From CAZQRP01 sp964596125 (lineage in GTDB: Bacteria; Chloroflexota; Dehalococcoidia; GIF9; UBA5629), in contig CAZQRP010000001.1 of assembly GCA_964596125.1 (NCBI GenBank), forward strand, positions 124,001 through 188,000: a stretch of DNA of 64,000 bases, read 5' to 3'. The stretch's first letter is position 1. Each line of letters begins with the position of its first letter. The position numbers were made by a program, and so were the translations under genes. Below the pieces are notes generated by a model. The model saw only the letters and a program-made list of their open reading frames with translations, was not told where the DNA came from and searched no databases. Shown one piece after another: positions 61,842 to 64,000 of the stretch.

Positions 61842-63107
61842 ATGACGGACCATAAAGCTGATAAATCAGCGCAAGCCAGAGGTCGGTTTTTCTATGGTTA
61901 TATAGTGGTCTCGGCTGCCTTCTTAATCTTCGTGGTAACCTATGGCACCTATTACTGTTTTGGTGTCTTCTTCAAACCAATGATAAACGATTTCGGCTGG
62001 ACCAGAGCTATGACCTCAGGTGCCTTATCTCTGGCCATGATTATTATGGGACTGGTAGGAGTTTTCCTTGGTGGACTTACCGATAAATTTGGCCCAAGGA
62101 TAGTTATGACTGCTTGTGGCTTGATTTCGGGAATCGGCTATGTATTGATGTCGCAGATTGGCAGTATCTGGCAGTTATATTTATTTTACGGAATAATGAT
62201 TGGTGCTGGTCTAAGTATTTTTGTACCACTCACATCGACAGTGGCCAGATGGTTTGTTCAGAGAAGGACGATGATGACAGGCATTATTACTGCCGGAATA
62301 GGTGTAGGTGCATTGATTGGGCCACCGGTAGCTAGTCAACTGATTTCCGTCTATGACTGGCGTGTATCTTTCATGATACTGGGTGTCGCGGTTATACTGG
62401 TTGTCGTCCCTGCTGCTCAATATTTGAAACGCGACCCGGCCCGGATCGGGGAAATTGCCTATGGTAAGCATGAGGCAGAAGAGCAACGGTTCAACATGGA
62501 AATCGAATCCTTTTCATTCAAAGATGCCGTTCACACCAGGCAATTCTGGATGGTTTTCGGACTGTTCCTTTGCTTTGGGTTTTGCTTGATGACTATCATG
62601 GTGCACTTTGTACCGCATGCCACTGATATCGGAATCTCAGCTTCTAATGCTGCAATGATTTTAGCTACTATAGGTGGGATAAGCATCGTTGCCAAGGTTG
62701 CTATGGGGCATGTAGGTGATATGATTGGCAATAAACAGACTATTATGATAGGCTTCGTTCTCATGGTGATAGCTCTGTCGTGGCTCCTTTTCACAACGGA
62801 TATTTTGGGTCTTTATCTGTTTGCGGTTATTTTTAGTGTTGCTTATGGTAACCACATAGCGCAACAGTCACCCGTCGTGGCGGCTTTATTCGGATTGGCG
62901 GCACATGGTCTAATCCTGGGAGTTATTGGCGTCGGCTGGACTGTGGGGACTGCTCTGGGGCCTTTTGTAGCAGGTTATATATTTGACCTAACCGGCAGCT
63001 ACCAGATAGCGTTTTTAATAAGTATTGCTGTATCGTGTGCCGGTATCATATTCACTACATTGTTGAAACCGAAAATAACGAAACACACATTTCAAAGCCA
63101 GTTGTGA
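61842..63107 (+). CDS. MFS transporter, OFA/monocarboxylate-porter type
   Basis: 421 residues from the ATG at 61842, which has GAAGG 4 bases upstream; a TTG at 61827 is less likely. Twelve helices: FFYGYIVVSAAFLIFVVTYGTYYCFGVFFKPMINDFGWTRA is the opening typical of oxalate/formate-type and MCT-like porters. GLTDKFGPRIVM is motif A, and a central loop of about 30 residues follows helix 6. It may carry organic acids; formate or oxalate is possible but unproven. Confidence 0.87.
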   Translation: MTDHKADKSAQARGRFFYGYIVVSAAFLIFVVTYGTYYCFGVFFKPMINDFGWTRAMTSGALSLAMIIMGLVGVFLGGLTDKFGPRIVMTACGLISGIGYVLMSQIGSIWQLYLFYGIMIGAGLSIFVPLTSTVARWFVQRRTMMTGIITAGIGVGALIGPPVASQLISVYDWRVSFMILGVAVILVVVPAAQYLKRDPARIGEIAYGKHEAEEQRFNMEIESFSFKDAVHTRQFWMVFGLFLCFGFCLMTIMVHFVPHATDIGISASNAAMILATIGGISIVAKVAMGHVGDMIGNKQTIMIGFVLMVIALSWLLFTTDILGLYLFAVIFSVAYGNHIAQQSPVVAALFGLAAHGLILGVIGVGWTVGTALGPFVAGYIFDLTGSYQIAFLISIAVSCAGIIFTTLLKPKITKHTFQSQL

Positions 63108-63247
63108 TCATGATACTGCAATTTTTGAACTAATGATACAGCGATAAACAGGTATATGGCAGTATTTATTTTTAATTCAGATAACAATATAATGGAACTA
63201 TCCGGTTATTATATCAAATGACAGAATAAAACAGGTGGGGATTTATT

Positions 63248-63685
63248 ATGTGGATCGTTAAGTTGGTAGCTTTGCTTGTAGCGTATCTCTGGTTTATTCG
63301 GTGGGTCTTTAGTGCTTTTATGGTTGGACTTACGTCAGACAATTCTCTGATAGCAACTGCTACGCTTATTCTCCTGGCATTACTGAGTTCTGCCGTAATT
63401 TGGGGACTGATATATAGCATAGGCAGACTGATTGTTAGAAGGAGAGACAGACTGGGATTTAAGCTGGCTACTATATTAGGAGTCGTTGTCTGGATCTTTG
63501 TATTGCTGGAATGTCGCCTGGTATTGAATGTACCCTATTCTGATTCTGCTTTACGGCTGGCGGTAGATGTAATGCTAAGCGGTTTTGGTGCACTGATTGT
63601 ATTCTCATTTATTTATGGCATTTCAAGGTTAATAGCCTGGATCAGGCATAAAGGGCAGCCGAAAGTAATTGTCATGAAGTCCTGA
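63248..63685 (+). CDS. Four-helix membrane protein, unknown
   Basis: 145 residues, about four hydrophobic helices with basic loops (RRRDRLG; RHKGQPK). An AGGTGGGG ribosome site precedes the ATG. No family recognised. Confidence 0.65.
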   Translation: MWIVKLVALLVAYLWFIRWVFSAFMVGLTSDNSLIATATLILLALLSSAVIWGLIYSIGRLIVRRRDRLGFKLATILGVVVWIFVLLECRLVLNVPYSDSALRLAVDVMLSGFGALIVFSFIYGISRLIAWIRHKGQPKVIVMKS

Positions 63686-63854
63686 TAAAAGCGAAAAGCG
63701 GCATTCCATATGAGCGACGTAACGCTATTATCGACCAGTGTGATTACCTGTGCTTTATGAATTCATGATGGACGTGAAGGCCGCCCTTAACTGTGGTATG
63801 GTGGTAGCTCCCGCTGATCGTTCTTAAGGTGATTGAGGTAAAAGTCCGCTTGAA

Positions 63855-64000
63855 CTATGGTTCGGCCGTGAGTACCTTCTTCAGTGCAGTGCTCTTGCTG
63901 TCAGAGGGTTCGATTTCTCCCGTGTCTCTATGATACGTCCATTTACCATTGGAAGGGCCATCTGCCAGTCCCAGGTAGGAGCCGCTGATACTGTAGGTGG
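63855..64000 (-). CDS. C-terminal fragment of an unidentified gene at the right edge
   Basis: The minus strand holds an open frame entering from the right edge and stopping at TAG (63857-63855), giving 48 codons that include YSISGSYLGLADGPSNG and WTYHRDTGEIEPSDSK, ending VLTAEP. The composition (Gly/Ser/Tyr/Asp-rich) is that of a secreted or pilin-like C-terminus, but I do not recognise it. Confidence 0.45.
   Translation of the reverse strand, partial: TYSISGSYLGLADGPSNGKWTYHRDTGEIEPSDSKSTALKKVLTAEP

Noticed and set aside
1..64000. CRISPR arrays, insertion sequences, prophage or rRNA genes
   Set aside because: I looked on both strands and saw no repeat-spacer pattern, transposase, integrase, phage structural gene or rRNA.

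Overview
The window reads as chromosomal DNA of moderate G+C from an anaerobic bacterium. A Chloroflexota (Dehalococcoidia-like) host is my best guess. The reasons are a Tat-exported selenocysteine formate dehydrogenase with its own FdhE, archaeal-style KaiC and TrmB proteins, several GH57 enzymes and many small zinc-ribbon membrane proteins. This assignment is inference from gene content; no rRNA is present. I see no phage, insertion sequence or CRISPR array.

Layout. (1) 1-4273, minus strand: a molybdenum/tungsten-type regulon. A MocA-like nucleotidyltransferase lies upstream of a ModE-type regulator, which precedes an ABC importer (lipoprotein, permease, ATPase with TOBE tail) and the start of a probable DUF364-like gene. 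Two matching ModE-type operators lie in front of modE and in front of the binding-protein gene. (2) 4828-8870, plus strand: a signalling operon of receiver-KaiC, TrmB-like winged helix, KaiC-like ATPase and a histidine kinase whose membrane sensor is an MscS-like channel domain. (3) 8873-25726: an alpha-glucan/trehalose island with malQ, a GH13 enzyme, gpmA, then glgE-treS-treT-mak-GH57 branching enzyme, and three further GH57 genes on the other strand. (4) 26040-32224: CorA, MscS, a cation/proton antiporter, a GGDEF-GGDEF-HD-GYP protein and a small membrane protein. (5) 32272-38875: pfkA, glgP, a corrinoid-reactivation-like protein, a drug-type MFS pump and a glutamine-rich zinc-ribbon protein. 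(6) 39173-54115: selenocysteine and formate metabolism. It holds selA, selB, tRNA-Sec (selC) 11 bp behind tatC, tatABC and fdhA(U)-fdhB-fdhC-fdhE, with unrelated small genes and an MFS gene between. (7) 54659-64000: zinc-ribbon/fibronectin-like membrane proteins, a degenerate SIS protein, two MFS transporters, an EamA permease, small membrane proteins and the C-terminal end of an unidentified gene.

How the parts fit. FdhA needs a Mo/W cofactor, selenocysteine insertion and Tat export, and this window encodes pieces of all three: a ModE regulon with a MocA-like enzyme, selA/selB/selC and tatABC. The glucan island encodes the TreS-Mak-GlgE route (trehalose to maltose to maltose-1-phosphate to glucan), an independent TreT trehalose synthase, and turnover by glgP, malQ and pfkA. 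Trehalose is a compatible solute, and the island sits between a kinase with a mechanosensitive-channel domain and a run of CorA, MscS and antiporter genes. I infer, without proof, that the signalling operon senses membrane tension or osmolarity.
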